From: Saprospiraceae bacterium UBA2365
GTDB taxonomy: Bacteria; Bacteroidota; Bacteroidia; Chitinophagales; Saprospiraceae
Length of the DNA: 64,000 nucleotides
Assembly: GCA_002344345.1 (NCBI GenBank)
Contig: DDTL01000179.1
Span: 18,330 to 82,329 of the forward strand
Direction: 5' to 3'
In this document: positions 1-8,140 of the stretch, one piece after another
Layout: every line of letters starts with the position of its first letter
Position numbering within the stretch: position 1 is the first letter of the stretch
The notes under the pieces: model-generated
The model's database searches: none
What the model was told of the DNA's origin: nothing
The model's input: the letters and a program-made list of their open reading frames with translations, nothing else
Made by a program: the position numbers and the translations under genes

Positions 1-1
1 A

Positions 2-1000
2 GGCACCAAAACAAGTCTTGCTTATATCTATTGGAAAGAGACCGGTGACCTGAGTGTCTGGGAAGGGATCGTACAGGATGCATTGGTGATGAATCTGGAT
101 GATATGGCATGTGTTGGGTGCACAGATCAGATCATCATCTCTTCAACGATCGGAAGGAATAAACACCTCATACCTAAAGAAGTACTTGAAGTCATTTTAA
201 ATGCTTCCGCCAGTTTCATTCAAAAAATGAAAGCTCTCGGAATCAATATATACCATTCGGGAGGTGAAACTGCAGATGTGGGAGATATCGTCAGAACCAT
301 TGACGTTGGTTTCACAGCTTTTGCCAGAATGCGAAGGGAAGATCTTGTCGTCAATAACATCAAACCAGGGGATGCAATCATTGGATTTGCCTCATTTGGC
401 CAGGCTGGTTATGAAGATCAATACAATGGAGGAATGGGCAGTAATGGTTTGACATCAGCCCGTCATGATGTCTTTTCAAAAATTTATCAGAATAAGTATC
501 CTGAAAGTTTTGATCCGAAAACAGATAAAACTTTTATCTATTCAGGCACCAAAAAACTGACCGACAAAATAGACACTGGTTCAGTTGAAATAGAAGCAGG
601 GAAGTTAGTTTTATCTCCCACACGTACATATTTACCGCTTTTGAATAAGATACTCCGATTTCATAGGAAAAATATACATGGCATCATACATAATACTGGT
701 GGAGCGCAAACCAAGGTCCTTAAGTTTGTGGAAAATTGTACCATTATAAAGGATAATCTTTTTCCTGTTCCCCCTTTATTCCGATTGATCCAAAACGAGT
801 CTGGCACCGATTGGAATGAAATGTATAAGGTCTTCAATATGGGACACAGACTGGAAATTTATATAGAACCACAATTCGGGAAAGAATTATTACAGATAGC
901 CTCAGAAATGAATATTGAAAGCAGGATCATTGGCAGGGTAGAGAAGGGCGTCGGCAATCGTCTGATCATTGATTCAGAGTTTGGCAAATTTGAATATTGA
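2..1000 (+). CDS. purM: Phosphoribosylformylglycinamidine cyclo-ligase (AIR synthase), 5' end outside window
   Basis: Purine biosynthesis step 5: ATP-dependent closure of FGAM to AIR in the cytoplasm. The open frame runs from base 2 without a stop, giving 332 visible residues. The family form typical of Bacteroidota is about 390 residues, so some 55 N-terminal residues lie upstream. Visible PurM landmarks are the GTKTSLAYIYWKETGD stretch at the left edge, an STIGRNKH segment, SGGETADVGD, the glycine-rich YNGGMGSNGLTSARHD loop, a LSPTRTY segment, HNTGGAQTK and the FNMGHRLEIY segment. The first in-frame start-like codon in the window, TTG at 83, lies inside this conserved region and is not the real start. 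It converges with tilS across 94 bp. Identity is confident from several family blocks in order. Confidence 0.93.
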   Translation, partial: GTKTSLAYIYWKETGDLSVWEGIVQDALVMNLDDMACVGCTDQIIISSTIGRNKHLIPKEVLEVILNASASFIQKMKALGINIYHSGGETADVGDIVRTIDVGFTAFARMRREDLVVNNIKPGDAIIGFASFGQAGYEDQYNGGMGSNGLTSARHDVFSKIYQNKYPESFDPKTDKTFIYSGTKKLTDKIDTGSVEIEAGKLVLSPTRTYLPLLNKILRFHRKNIHGIIHNTGGAQTKVLKFVENCTIIKDNLFPVPPLFRLIQNESGTDWNEMYKVFNMGHRLEIYIEPQFGKELLQIASEMNIESRIIGRVEKGVGNRLIIDSEFGKFEY

Positions 1001-1044
1001 TTGAAGAAACAGATAAAACGTGCATTGATAGCAGCAGAATAAAA

Positions 1045-1065
1045 TATTTTTTGATCCAAAAAATA
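1045..1065. terminator. AT-rich perfect inverted repeat between convergent genes
   Basis: TATTTTTTG and CAAAAAATA form a 9-bp perfect stem around a 3-base loop between the stops of purM and tilS. It could end transcription in both directions, because each side carries its own T run, but the stem is almost all A:T and therefore weak. Confidence 0.4.
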
Positions 1066-1094
1066 AATTTAACGATCAAATTTCATTTATTCAT

Positions 1095-2438
1095 TCAATT
1101 CTTACCAAACGGATGCCATTCGAGTTTAATAAATTCTTTTGTGTTTTCACTAACCTTGAATTCATCACTTAACCGGTAACCTAATACCCAAACGATCGTT
1201 TGCTTGTGTACCAAAACGACCACTTTCTCTTTTTCAAATCTGTTTATCTTGGAATCGATCAGATAATCACTCAGTTTTTTCGTTTTTCCACCCATTCCAA
1301 ACGGACGAAAACGGTCACCATCCTGTTTGGTTCTGATGATCAACGTTTCTGTAATGTTTTGCCCGTCGATATATTCTATATTAGGATTTGTTTCATCCCC
1401 AGCTTTAATTCCTTTCACGCTGGTCAGGATCAGTTTCCCCATAGGGGTTTGGGTGATACCGGAAGCAATACAATAGCTAAAATGTAGCACCGGATCAATA
1501 CTTTTGAGCACCAATTGCTGCTGATCAACCAACAAAACATAATTTTCTGAAATAAAATGCTTCCCCTTTATTTCCAATGAATTAATGATCTGAGAACACT
1601 GATCAAAATTAAAACCATATGGCTTGAAGAGTTCAAAACACAACTGTTCATTCAGGTTTTTATTGGATGAAAAAATCCCTGTTTTATAATAAATATAGCC
1701 TGTTTGATCATTTTTGCAAATAAAGGGTTCTGCATATTTTTTAAGAATGTAATGATAGAGCAATCTCGAATCCCTAAGGTTTTCAATCGTATTGTTTGCA
1801 TTTTGTTCAAAATTTTCATTCAGCAGCTTAAATGACGGAATGATAGCATGTCTGATATAATTTCTGGCATACTTTGAATCATTGTTGGAAACATCCACCT
1901 GATACGGAATATTATTTGTCATGGCAAAACGTTCCAGTTCATTCCTGTTAAAACACAGCAAAGGCCGGATGACACACTTTTCTTTATTCGCAATCCCAGT
2001 GAGTCCATCCAATCCTGTCCCTCTGCTGAAATGGAACAGGAATGTCTCTATCTGATCATTGTGATGATGAGCAGTCAATATAAAGTCATAGGCATGCTGT
2101 TCTTTGATGGAGATAAAAAACCTGTACCTGTTCTCCCTGGCAATGCTTTGAAAATTTCCAGCCTTGTTTTTATTAATAACAGATTGAATATCTACTCTTT
2201 CTGAATAAAAAGGTATCCCGTATTTTTCAGCGTATTTACTGACAAATGATTCATCCAGATCTGATGCTCCATTTCTTGTAACGTGGTTAAAATGAGCGAC
2301 GGCAAAATTGAATCTGTTGATCCTGAGCATTTCACACAAACACATTGAGTCCAAACCACCACTGGCTGCAACCAATAACTTATTTTTTCTTGTAAAAAGT
2401 TTTTCAGATTTAATATATGATAAAAACTTTTTATGCAT
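1095..2438 (-). CDS. tilS: tRNA(Ile)-lysidine synthase
   Basis: Ligates lysine to the wobble C34 of the AUA-reading tRNA(Ile) using ATP. The PP-loop signature AASGGLDSM lies near residue 25 of the chosen product, followed by an AHFNH segment and the AHHHNDQIETFL segment of the N-type ATP pyrophosphatase fold. A long C-terminal part ends in the TilS C-domain region (GGKTKKLSDYLID, then WVLGYRLSDEFKV). The frame is open 57 bases further upstream, but that extension is hydrophobic and overlaps the promoter of the divergent lipoprotein. The ATG at 2438 puts the product at 447 aa, which is normal for the family, and gives the usual start just before the ATPase domain. Confidence 0.93.
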   Translation of the reverse strand: MHKKFLSYIKSEKLFTRKNKLLVAASGGLDSMCLCEMLRINRFNFAVAHFNHVTRNGASDLDESFVSKYAEKYGIPFYSERVDIQSVINKNKAGNFQSIARENRYRFFISIKEQHAYDFILTAHHHNDQIETFLFHFSRGTGLDGLTGIANKEKCVIRPLLCFNRNELERFAMTNNIPYQVDVSNNDSKYARNYIRHAIIPSFKLLNENFEQNANNTIENLRDSRLLYHYILKKYAEPFICKNDQTGYIYYKTGIFSSNKNLNEQLCFELFKPYGFNFDQCSQIINSLEIKGKHFISENYVLLVDQQQLVLKSIDPVLHFSYCIASGITQTPMGKLILTSVKGIKAGDETNPNIEYIDGQNITETLIIRTKQDGDRFRPFGMGGKTKKLSDYLIDSKINRFEKEKVVVLVHKQTIVWVLGYRLSDEFKVSENTKEFIKLEWHPFGKN

Positions 2439-2450
2439 AATGAAAATTAA

Positions 2451-2458
2451 TACTTTTG
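2451..2458 (+). promoter_or_regulatory. Bacteroidota -7 box TACTTTTG for the 2496 lipoprotein gene
   Basis: TACTTTTG matches TAnnTTTG 37 bases before the ATG at 2496. A weak TTTT lies about 19 bp upstream in place of TTTG. The box falls just upstream of the chosen tilS start on the opposite strand, so the two genes share a compact divergent promoter region. Confidence 0.5.
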
Positions 2459-2495
2459 CCCTGCTAAACGCAGTAAATTTAAAAAAATAATACAA

Positions 2496-3047
2496 ATGAA
2501 CCGAATTATTCTTCTATTAATTGCAGGATTGCTGACATGGGGACAAGCATGCAAAAACAATACCAGTTCAAGTGACCAACCCGAAATAGAAACAGGAAGT
2601 GACTTAGACACTTCGGGATTTGCGAAAGTCGAGGATCAACGATCTGTGAGCGCTGAAAGAACACAGGCTACCACTATGTTGAATGATCTGTATAAGGAAA
2701 ATGTACCACCTCTGGAATACTTTGTCACGCATTATTTTGTAGTAGATGCTGCTCATCAGGTAAAAGATACCAGTTCTACATTCATGGCAGGAGAGTGGTT
2801 TGTACTCAGTGAGGACTGGACCTACAGGTGGTATAAAAAAAATATGCTGATCCATCAGGGTAAGTACCACGTTTCCACTGAAAAAAGCTTATTGATTTTT
2901 CTGAGCGATAAGGAAGATGATTTTCCTTCTGAATGGACTTTGGCGGGTCATGACGATGTAATTATCCTGATCGGTACATCTACCTTCAGAAATAATGATA
3001 CCCAGATCAAGCTGGAAGCAAAAACCACGCCTCCGTACAAGCTATAA
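2496..3047 (+). CDS. Small lipoprotein, function unknown
   Basis: 183 aa. Residues 1-18 form a lipoprotein signal (MNRIILLLIAGLLTWGQA) with Cys19 as the probable acylated residue, followed by a flexible Asn/Ser/Asp-rich linker. The mature part (about residues 75-183) carries a GEWFVLSEDWTYRW segment, a KYHVSTEKSLLIFLSD segment and a C-terminal TQIKLEAK strand. This resembles a small beta-rich lipocalin- or META-like fold, but I could not assign a family. It sits divergently from tilS, with a -7 box at 2451. Expected location is the periplasmic side of a membrane or the outer surface. Confidence 0.75.
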   Translation: MNRIILLLIAGLLTWGQACKNNTSSSDQPEIETGSDLDTSGFAKVEDQRSVSAERTQATTMLNDLYKENVPPLEYFVTHYFVVDAAHQVKDTSSTFMAGEWFVLSEDWTYRWYKKNMLIHQGKYHVSTEKSLLIFLSDKEDDFPSEWTLAGHDDVIILIGTSTFRNNDTQIKLEAKTTPPYKL

Positions 3048-3067
3048 TCAATTGGTTGGTCAAGGAA

Positions 3068-3685
3068 TCATTTCTTTTTTACCGGAGCCCGGAATTTTTT
3101 TTCTCCCGCTTCAATTTTTACAGGAAGATCATTTGAATTGGGTGGAATAGGGCAGTTATAACCATAGCTAAAAGCACACCAGGGATTATAAGCCTTGTTA
3201 AAATCGACCAGGATGTGATTTTTGGATATTTCGTTCTTGTTCAAGTCCAAATATCGTCCACCGCCATAGGTTTCATCGTCATTTGTTTCATCAGAAAACG
3301 GAACAAACAGATAATCAGCATATTGCTCATTGTTCATTAGGTCAGGACTCGTATAAGCCACCAATTGAAATCGTGTAGTATCAATGTAAAATGTGAGTAA
3401 AGCAAATGGCAAATATTTTTTAAACTTTCCTGACGATGTTTTAAAAAGCAAGGTGTCCCGCTGTTCAATCATTGTGACACCGGCTTTAACACAAAATTTT
3501 CTGTCAGGTGGGTAGAAATCCAGAAACTGCAGATCTTCTTTTTCAAGCGGGCTTCTGTCAGTATGCAAAAACTCATTTTGATAGGATGTTCTATGAAGCA
3601 AAATCTCTTCACTGTACCTTTTATAGCTGATGGACTGACAGCCTACCAAGGTGATCAACAACAAAGCAGGTAAGTAGTATTTCAT
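3068..3685 (-). CDS. DUF1684-family lipoprotein
   Basis: 205 aa. A signal peptide ends in a lipobox (ITLVGC) with Cys16 as the lipidated residue. The body has DUF1684 hallmarks: an EEDLQFLDFYPPDRKF-like region near residues 50-65, a GGGRYLDLN block, an FNKAYNPWCAFSYGY-like block, a conserved YNCPIPP box and a C-terminal VKIEAGEKKF segment. The biochemical role of DUF1684 is not established to my knowledge. It converges with the 2496 lipoprotein gene across 20 bp. The start is fixed by the signal peptide. Family call is confident; function is open. Confidence 0.85.
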   Translation of the reverse strand: MKYYLPALLLITLVGCQSISYKRYSEEILLHRTSYQNEFLHTDRSPLEKEDLQFLDFYPPDRKFCVKAGVTMIEQRDTLLFKTSSGKFKKYLPFALLTFYIDTTRFQLVAYTSPDLMNNEQYADYLFVPFSDETNDDETYGGGRYLDLNKNEISKNHILVDFNKAYNPWCAFSYGYNCPIPPNSNDLPVKIEAGEKKFRAPVKKK

Positions 3686-3867
3686 ATGTAAGTCAATGGT
3701 TGTTTTTCAATTGAATCTACTAAAATAATAATTCATGTGAGGATTGTTAAAAACCCATAATTATTTCAAAACACGCTTTCAGATTTCAAATTTGCATTTT
3801 CTAACAGTTTGCTTCAATATTTTGCCAAAACGTTTAATCATTGGAAAATGACTCGATAGTTATTCCT

Positions 3868-4100
3868 TAACCTGGACAAGCCAGAATCAATGAGGAAATT
3901 GATTGAAGAACCCCCTTACTTGCAGGCTCATACGGCCAGGCTCCGATCAACGATTTTTGATTTAAGAAGTCCAATACATTTATGATCATAAATCATTGAT
4001 CCCTAGCTTGCCCGTATGGGATGGTTATTCAGTACGGATATTATCCTATATCAAATTTCCTTAAAGTTCTGCCTAAAATTATACGAATTCAATTTTTAAG
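3868..4100 (+). repeat. Interspersed repeat family A, copy 1
   Basis: About 233 bp occupying most of the gap between the 3685 and yggS genes. It shares its left end (taacctggacaagcc-like, then aggaaattgattgaagaac), a middle around a cttgcccgta motif, and its right end (aaagttctgcc, then gaattcaatttttaag) with copies at 22970-23120 and 24868-25134. All copies have the same orientation. The right end runs into the 3' end of yggS and contains its stop codon. The remaining 180 bases to the left (3686-3867) show nothing recognisable. Confidence 0.75.
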
Positions 4101-4757
4101 CGCCTGATTTCTTGCCCCGAAAATAAGGCTTCCAATCCTAACCATCGTGGCGCCGTGCTGAATAGCAATTTGATAGTCAGACGACATACCCATCGATATT
4201 TCATTGAAATAATATGCAAAAGGAAAATAAGCAGACTTAATATCTATAAAAAATTCACTTAATAATCCGAATTCCTGATGAATGATCGTTTCATCTGCGG
4301 TAAAACTAGCCATTCCCATCAATCCACAAATACGTACATGATTAAAGTCGCCTTTAGTATATTTATCCAGAAGGAGGTACAAACCGGTTTTATCAAGTCC
4401 GTATTTTGTCATTTCTCTGGCGATCCTGACCTCCAGTAAAATATCAATGATCCTGCCATATTTTTGCGCCTCTTTCTGAATGACTTCCAACAATTCAAAG
4501 CTGTCAACAGAATGAATCATTTGCACAAAAGCTGCAATATACTTCACCTTGTTTTTTTGAAGATGACCGATCATATGCCATTTGATATCCTTAGGAAGAT
4601 TTTCATATTTTCTTACCAACTCCTGAACTTTGTTTTCCCCAAAATCCAGATGACCCAAATGGTATAAATCGAGAATGATTTCTTCAGGGATCGTTTTTGA
4701 AACTGCCACCAATTTTACACCGGCCTCTTTCAGTTCATTTAAAAGATCAGAATTCAT
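4089..4757 (-). CDS. yggS: YggS/PLPBP-family pyridoxal phosphate homeostasis protein
   Basis: 222 aa, fold-type III PLP-binding protein that buffers free PLP; no catalytic reaction is firmly known. The cofactor lysine is Lys21 in VAVSKT. Other family blocks are FGENKVQEL, the KWHMIGHLQKNKVKY segment, IHSVDS, a GLMGMASF segment, the SMGMSSDY phosphate-binding motif and a terminal VRIGSLIFG. The start is the ATG at 4757, only 14 bases from the edge of palindromic repeat B copy 1, so any promoter lies inside or beyond that element. The last residues (about ALKN) and the TGA stop lie within repeat A copy 1, which suggests the original C-terminus was altered when the repeat arrived. Confidence 0.93.
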   Translation of the reverse strand: MNSDLLNELKEAGVKLVAVSKTIPEEIILDLYHLGHLDFGENKVQELVRKYENLPKDIKWHMIGHLQKNKVKYIAAFVQMIHSVDSFELLEVIQKEAQKYGRIIDILLEVRIAREMTKYGLDKTGLYLLLDKYTKGDFNHVRICGLMGMASFTADETIIHQEFGLLSEFFIDIKSAYFPFAYYFNEISMGMSSDYQIAIQHGATMVRIGSLIFGARNQALKN

Positions 4758-4771
4758 AGATATATTATTGT

Positions 4772-4937
4772 TGAGTCTACTCCGAAAAGTCTTTGCCCCC
4801 TAAATCTTCTAAGATGTAACTTTTAATTTGTTGAATTTCAATCGTTTATATTTAGCATTCTGCTGATCTTTGACGTCAGTAGGTTGGTACAAAAAACGAT
4901 TGAAAATCAACATATTTGACTTTTCGGAGCAGACTCA
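4772..4937 (-). mobile_element. Palindromic MITE-like element B, copy 1
   Basis: 166 bp with 20-bp terminal inverted repeats, TGAGTCTACTCCGAAAAGTC at the left and its complement with one mismatch at the right. Inside them lies a second inverted pair (ttgaatttcaatcgttt and aaacgattgaaaatcaa), so the element can fold into one long hairpin. A GACGTC palindrome sits near the centre. No coding frame is present. TTGT occurs immediately outside both ends (4768-4771 and 4938-4941), a candidate 4-bp target duplication. Orientation is opposite to copies 2 and 3. Confidence 0.8.
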
Positions 4938-4941
4938 TTGT

Positions 4942-5247
4942 TTAAAATTACCTTTCAAATACTTAATCAAAATTGACTTTATGCCCAATTCGCACTGTAA
5001 AAAGAACATCTGATAGCAGCAAATCTTCATAAAGTCGTAAACAAATGTATTGGAATTTTAAACTATGTGGTCATTTTGGCTAAAGCATTGGTAAAATTTA
5101 GAACGGTTATATTTTTTAATTTATTTTATGTATAAATAAATAGCCAATCAATTACAACGATAAAAATTAAATGAAAAAAAAACTTCTCTTTATTGCTGTA
5201 TCTGAGTCAGTTTTATAAGCTTTTCGATAAATTTGAAAAAAAAGTTA
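4942..5247. other. AT-rich gap, nothing recognised
   Basis: About 306 bases between repeat B and the promoter of the 5264 gene. Only a 15-codon frame beginning ATGAAAAAAAAACTTC near 5171 is present. It looks like a signal-peptide start but stops at once. No RNA gene or repeat was seen. Confidence 0.5.
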
Positions 5248-5255
5248 TATTTTTG
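5248..5255 (+). promoter_or_regulatory. -7 box TATTTTTG of the Nudix-type regulator gene
   Basis: TATTTTTG ends 8 bases before the ATG at 5264, so transcription should start at or within two or three bases of the start codon and give a leaderless or near-leaderless mRNA. If a leader is required, the alternative Met18 codon at 5315 would provide one. Confidence 0.55.
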
Positions 5256-5263
5256 CGCTCCAA

Positions 5264-5983
5264 ATGGAAAAATACATACTGAACGATCCGAAATATTTAC
5301 ATACAAAGTCCAAAATGAACTATGGAGTATCAGTGGACTGTGTTGTTTTTGGGTTTGATGAAAACGAATTGAAAGTATTGTTGATCCGTTGCGATTTAAC
5401 ACCATACCAACATTTATTTTCGCTTGTAGGTGAACTTGTAGAAGCAGGAGAAAATCTTGATGAAGCAGCCAACAGGATATTATTGAAGCAAACCAGTCTG
5501 AACAATATCTACCTCAAGCAGGTTAAAACATTCGGTTCAGTTAACAGGCATCCATTTGGGAGAGTATTTTCAGTTGCTTATTTTTCACTTGTTAAGGTAT
5601 CTGATTATAAACTTACCAACGGATCAAAAGCAAATGAAGCGCACTGGCACGAAATTTCTAAAATAGGCACATTAGCTTTTGATCATAACACCATTTTGCA
5701 GACTTGTCTTGAAGCATTACGTAAAAAAGTTAGGGAAGAACCCGTTGGTTTTGAGTTACTTCCAGAGGTTTTCACCATTTCCCAACTTCAAAATCTCTAT
5801 GAGAGGATTCTGGGAATTGAGCTTGATAAACGAAATTTCCGAAAGAAAATAATGAAAATGAAAATTCTCATCGACCATGATGAGATTCAAAGCAATGTAT
5901 CACACAGACCTGCCAAATATTATTCCTTTGATAAAGTCAGGTATGAAAAACTAAAAAAGGAAGGATTGATTTTTGAATTGTAA
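5264..5983 (+). CDS. Nudix-domain transcriptional regulator (NrtR/AraR-like) with a degenerate Nudix box
   Basis: 239 aa. Residues about 18-150 form a Nudix fold (GVSVDCVVFGF strand, then GELVEAGENLDEAANRIL), and residues 165-239 form a winged-helix domain (FTISQLQNLYERILG, then DKRNFRKKI and the RPAKYYSFD wing). The catalytic REUxEE part of the Nudix box reads RILLKQ, so the metal-binding glutamates are missing and hydrolysis is unlikely. That pattern is known for Nudix-related regulators that sense NAD-derived or sugar ligands. Neither the ligand nor the regulated genes can be read from the neighbours, since no NAD or arabinose genes are adjacent. The -7 box just upstream suggests a nearly leaderless transcript. 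Confidence 0.85.
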   Translation: MEKYILNDPKYLHTKSKMNYGVSVDCVVFGFDENELKVLLIRCDLTPYQHLFSLVGELVEAGENLDEAANRILLKQTSLNNIYLKQVKTFGSVNRHPFGRVFSVAYFSLVKVSDYKLTNGSKANEAHWHEISKIGTLAFDHNTILQTCLEALRKKVREEPVGFELLPEVFTISQLQNLYERILGIELDKRNFRKKIMKMKILIDHDEIQSNVSHRPAKYYSFDKVRYEKLKKEGLIFEL

Positions 5984-6042
5984 TACAGTTATAATTCAAT
6001 ACTTTAAAATTTTTCACTTAAAGTATTGCTTCAACTGCTAAA

Positions 6043-7695
6043 TTGAATGTTTTGAACAAATTTTCCGATTACCAATTATCTGATGCCCTCAGAAAAGCCA
6101 TTGCAGAACTCGGTTTTGAAACTCCGACACCGGTACAGGATGCAGCCATCCCGACGCTGACAGGACAATCTTGCGATTTTATAGGTTTAGCTCAAACAGG
6201 AACTGGCAAAACTGCAGCATTTGGTATTCCATTATTGGAAAACATTGATGTGGATCAAAAAATCACCCAGGGTTTGATCCTGGCGCCCACAAGGGAACTG
6301 ATTCAACAAACAGAGAATAACCTGATCCAGTTGGGCAAATATATGAAAGGGCTCAAAGTTTTTGCTGTTTATGGAGGGACTAGCATAAGTAATCAGATAA
6401 AGTATTTCAGAGAAAATAATCCACACATCCTGTTGGCTACGCCGGGCAGGTTACTGGACCTGCTGAACCGGCATGTTGTAAACATTTCTACCATTCGTTG
6501 TCTGGTGCTGGATGAAGCGGATGAAATGCTTAATATGGGCTTTAAGGAAGACCTGGACATTATTTTCAAGACACTGACTGTTCCTCATGCTACCTGGTTG
6601 TTTTCAGCAACATTTCCTGATGAAATCCGCAGAATAACCAAAGAATTCATGCACCAACCGGTAGAATTCAAGGTTGCAGAAGAAGATAAAGTCAACGTTG
6701 ATATAGAACATCAGTTTCTGATCGTCAAAAGAGACAATAAAAAAGAATTGCTAAGGAAGATCCTGGATAATAACGACGACAAAAGAGGCATTGTTTTTTG
6801 CAGGACAAAAATTGCTACCCAGGAATTGGCTGATGAATTGTCCGAAAAACTTTATCCGGTTGCTCCCATTCATGGAGACATGTCGCAGTCTCAAAGAGAT
6901 GCTGTGATGAAAAAATTCAAAAACTATCAGGTCAATTTTCTGATCGCAACAGATGTTGCAGCCCGGGGAATTGACGTGAAGGAGCTCAATCTGATCATTC
7001 ATTTTGATATGCCGGATGACATTTCATACTATACACACCGAAGTGGAAGAACAGGACGGGCAGGACATAAAGGTTTGTCGTTGATGTTTGTTGCCCAATC
7101 GAGGAAGAATATGATCCGGATACTCGAGAAAAAATTGAATATCAGGATCACAATGGCATCCATCCCAAGCGATCTTGAAATTGCAAAAATGAGACTATCC
7201 AGGTGGGCCATGAACCTTGCACAAACAAAGGAAATGGACAATTTGCATGAAGATCTGTTCAGTTCAGTCTATTTTCATTTTAAAAACCTCAATAAGGAGG
7301 AACTGATTGAAAAACTGGTGACGGATAAAATCAGGACTTTCAATATGCATGAGGCAGCTCTGAGAAAGTCCTTCAGGGAAGAGATTGTTTCTAATCCTGT
7401 TCCTTCTTTTAAAGAATCCAAAAAGCTTGGAAAATCTGAAAAGAAATTCAATAAGAACGAATGGATGAGCTATTTTATCAATGTGGGTGTGATGGATGGA
7501 GTAGGGAAGAGGGATCTACTCACTTTTATTGCTGAACAAGGTGGTATTGACCCCAAATTGGTTCAGAATGTGTCTATCTCGAGAACTAACAGTACTTTTG
7601 ATGTACATGTTTCGTGTTTAAAAAACATGACCAATAGATTTAAGGGATTGAAAATGGGCAGCAGGAAACTCAGGGTGAACAGGAATCAGAACTGA
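6043..7695 (+). CDS. DEAD-box ATP-dependent RNA helicase with DbpA-like RNA-binding tail
   Basis: 550 aa. Helicase core motifs in order: Q-motif region (GFETPTPVQ), motif I AQTGTGKT (residues 50-57), PTRELIQQ, TPGRL, DEAD, SAT, a VFCRTK segment, ARGIDV and HRSGRTGRAG. The C-terminal part (about 470-550) has the basic RRM-like DbpA RNA-binding shape (WMSYFINVGVMDGV at its start). This architecture acts in ribosome assembly or cold-adapted RNA remodelling (DeaD/CsdA-like). No ATG exists before the conserved Q-motif. TTG at 6043 is the most likely start, with TTG at 6052 as the alternative, and a stop at 6019 limits the frame. No Shine-Dalgarno sequence is visible. Confidence 0.9.
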   Translation: MNVLNKFSDYQLSDALRKAIAELGFETPTPVQDAAIPTLTGQSCDFIGLAQTGTGKTAAFGIPLLENIDVDQKITQGLILAPTRELIQQTENNLIQLGKYMKGLKVFAVYGGTSISNQIKYFRENNPHILLATPGRLLDLLNRHVVNISTIRCLVLDEADEMLNMGFKEDLDIIFKTLTVPHATWLFSATFPDEIRRITKEFMHQPVEFKVAEEDKVNVDIEHQFLIVKRDNKKELLRKILDNNDDKRGIVFCRTKIATQELADELSEKLYPVAPIHGDMSQSQRDAVMKKFKNYQVNFLIATDVAARGIDVKELNLIIHFDMPDDISYYTHRSGRTGRAGHKGLSLMFVAQSRKNMIRILEKKLNIRITMASIPSDLEIAKMRLSRWAMNLAQTKEMDNLHEDLFSSVYFHFKNLNKEELIEKLVTDKIRTFNMHEAALRKSFREEIVSNPVPSFKESKKLGKSEKKFNKNEWMSYFINVGVMDGVGKRDLLTFIAEQGGIDPKLVQNVSISRTNSTFDVHVSCLKNMTNRFKGLKMGSRKLRVNRNQN

Positions 7696-7853
7696 CCTCA
7701 AATCATGTTCATATTTTCGGGTTCTATTTAACATAATGTTTTTGCATCTTTTTTTTTATAAAAAAAGTATACAGCCGAATTAAGAGAGGATTACTTAGTT
7801 TTTAGACTTTAGATCAAATAATATAGGCAGATCTGGGGAAGGATTAAGATAAA

Positions 7854-7861
7854 TACATTTG
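7854..7861 (+). promoter_or_regulatory. -7 box TACATTTG upstream of the possible small gene and der
   Basis: TACATTTG matches TAnnTTTG. It lies 98 bases before the ATG at 7960 and 279 bases before der, and could drive both. No clear -33 TTTG at 19 bp is present. Confidence 0.35.
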
Positions 7862-7959
7862 TGTGGTGGATTACAAGAATGAACAGCTTTTCAGGATATT
7901 CATATTTTCGAAATATTTTGAAAGTTGTTTTAAAAAATAAATAAAACTTGTTTGTTAAA

Positions 7960-8079
7960 ATGTCTTGGTATAATTATTTAAAAAGCATTGAATACTTTAT
8001 GATTGTATCAGATAACCCGGCCATCATGATGGGTGGCGGAGGTTTTGATCATGCCAGATGCAAGTTTATTTCTATTTAA
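7960..8079 (+). CDS. Possible 39-residue small protein, unknown
   Basis: A short frame of 39 codons starts MSWYNYLKSIEYFMIV and continues with an IMMGGGGFDHARC segment containing four consecutive glycines. Its second half is clearly richer in G and C than the AT-rich gap around it, as expected of coding sequence here. It has an ATG start, a possible -7 box 98 bases upstream and the start of der 61 bases downstream. I do not recognise a family. The lone Cys and the Gly4 run recall ribosomally made peptide precursors, but no maturation enzyme is adjacent. It could also be a chance frame. Confidence 0.3.
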   Translation: MSWYNYLKSIEYFMIVSDNPAIMMGGGGFDHARCKFISI

Positions 8080-8140
8080 CATAATATATATTATGGGCTG
8101 AAAAATCTACTTAAAGCTCTGATATAAAACAAAAGAACAA

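Larger units (their letters stand above)
7722..8085 (+). repeat. 16-bp direct repeat pair flanking a 332-bp segment
   Basis: TTCTATTTAACATAAT occurs at 7722-7737 and again at 8070-8085, in the same orientation, inside the gap between the helicase gene and der. The second copy contains the last codons and stop of the possible 39-aa gene. The sequence is AT-rich, so chance or local duplication is possible. Confidence 0.5.

Noticed and set aside
2439..2495. N-terminal extension of tilS
   Set aside because: It covers the -7 box of the divergent gene and lengthens the protein before the conserved ATPase start.
5171..5218. 15-codon frame beginning like a signal peptide
   Set aside because: It is too short, stops immediately and has no promoter of its own.
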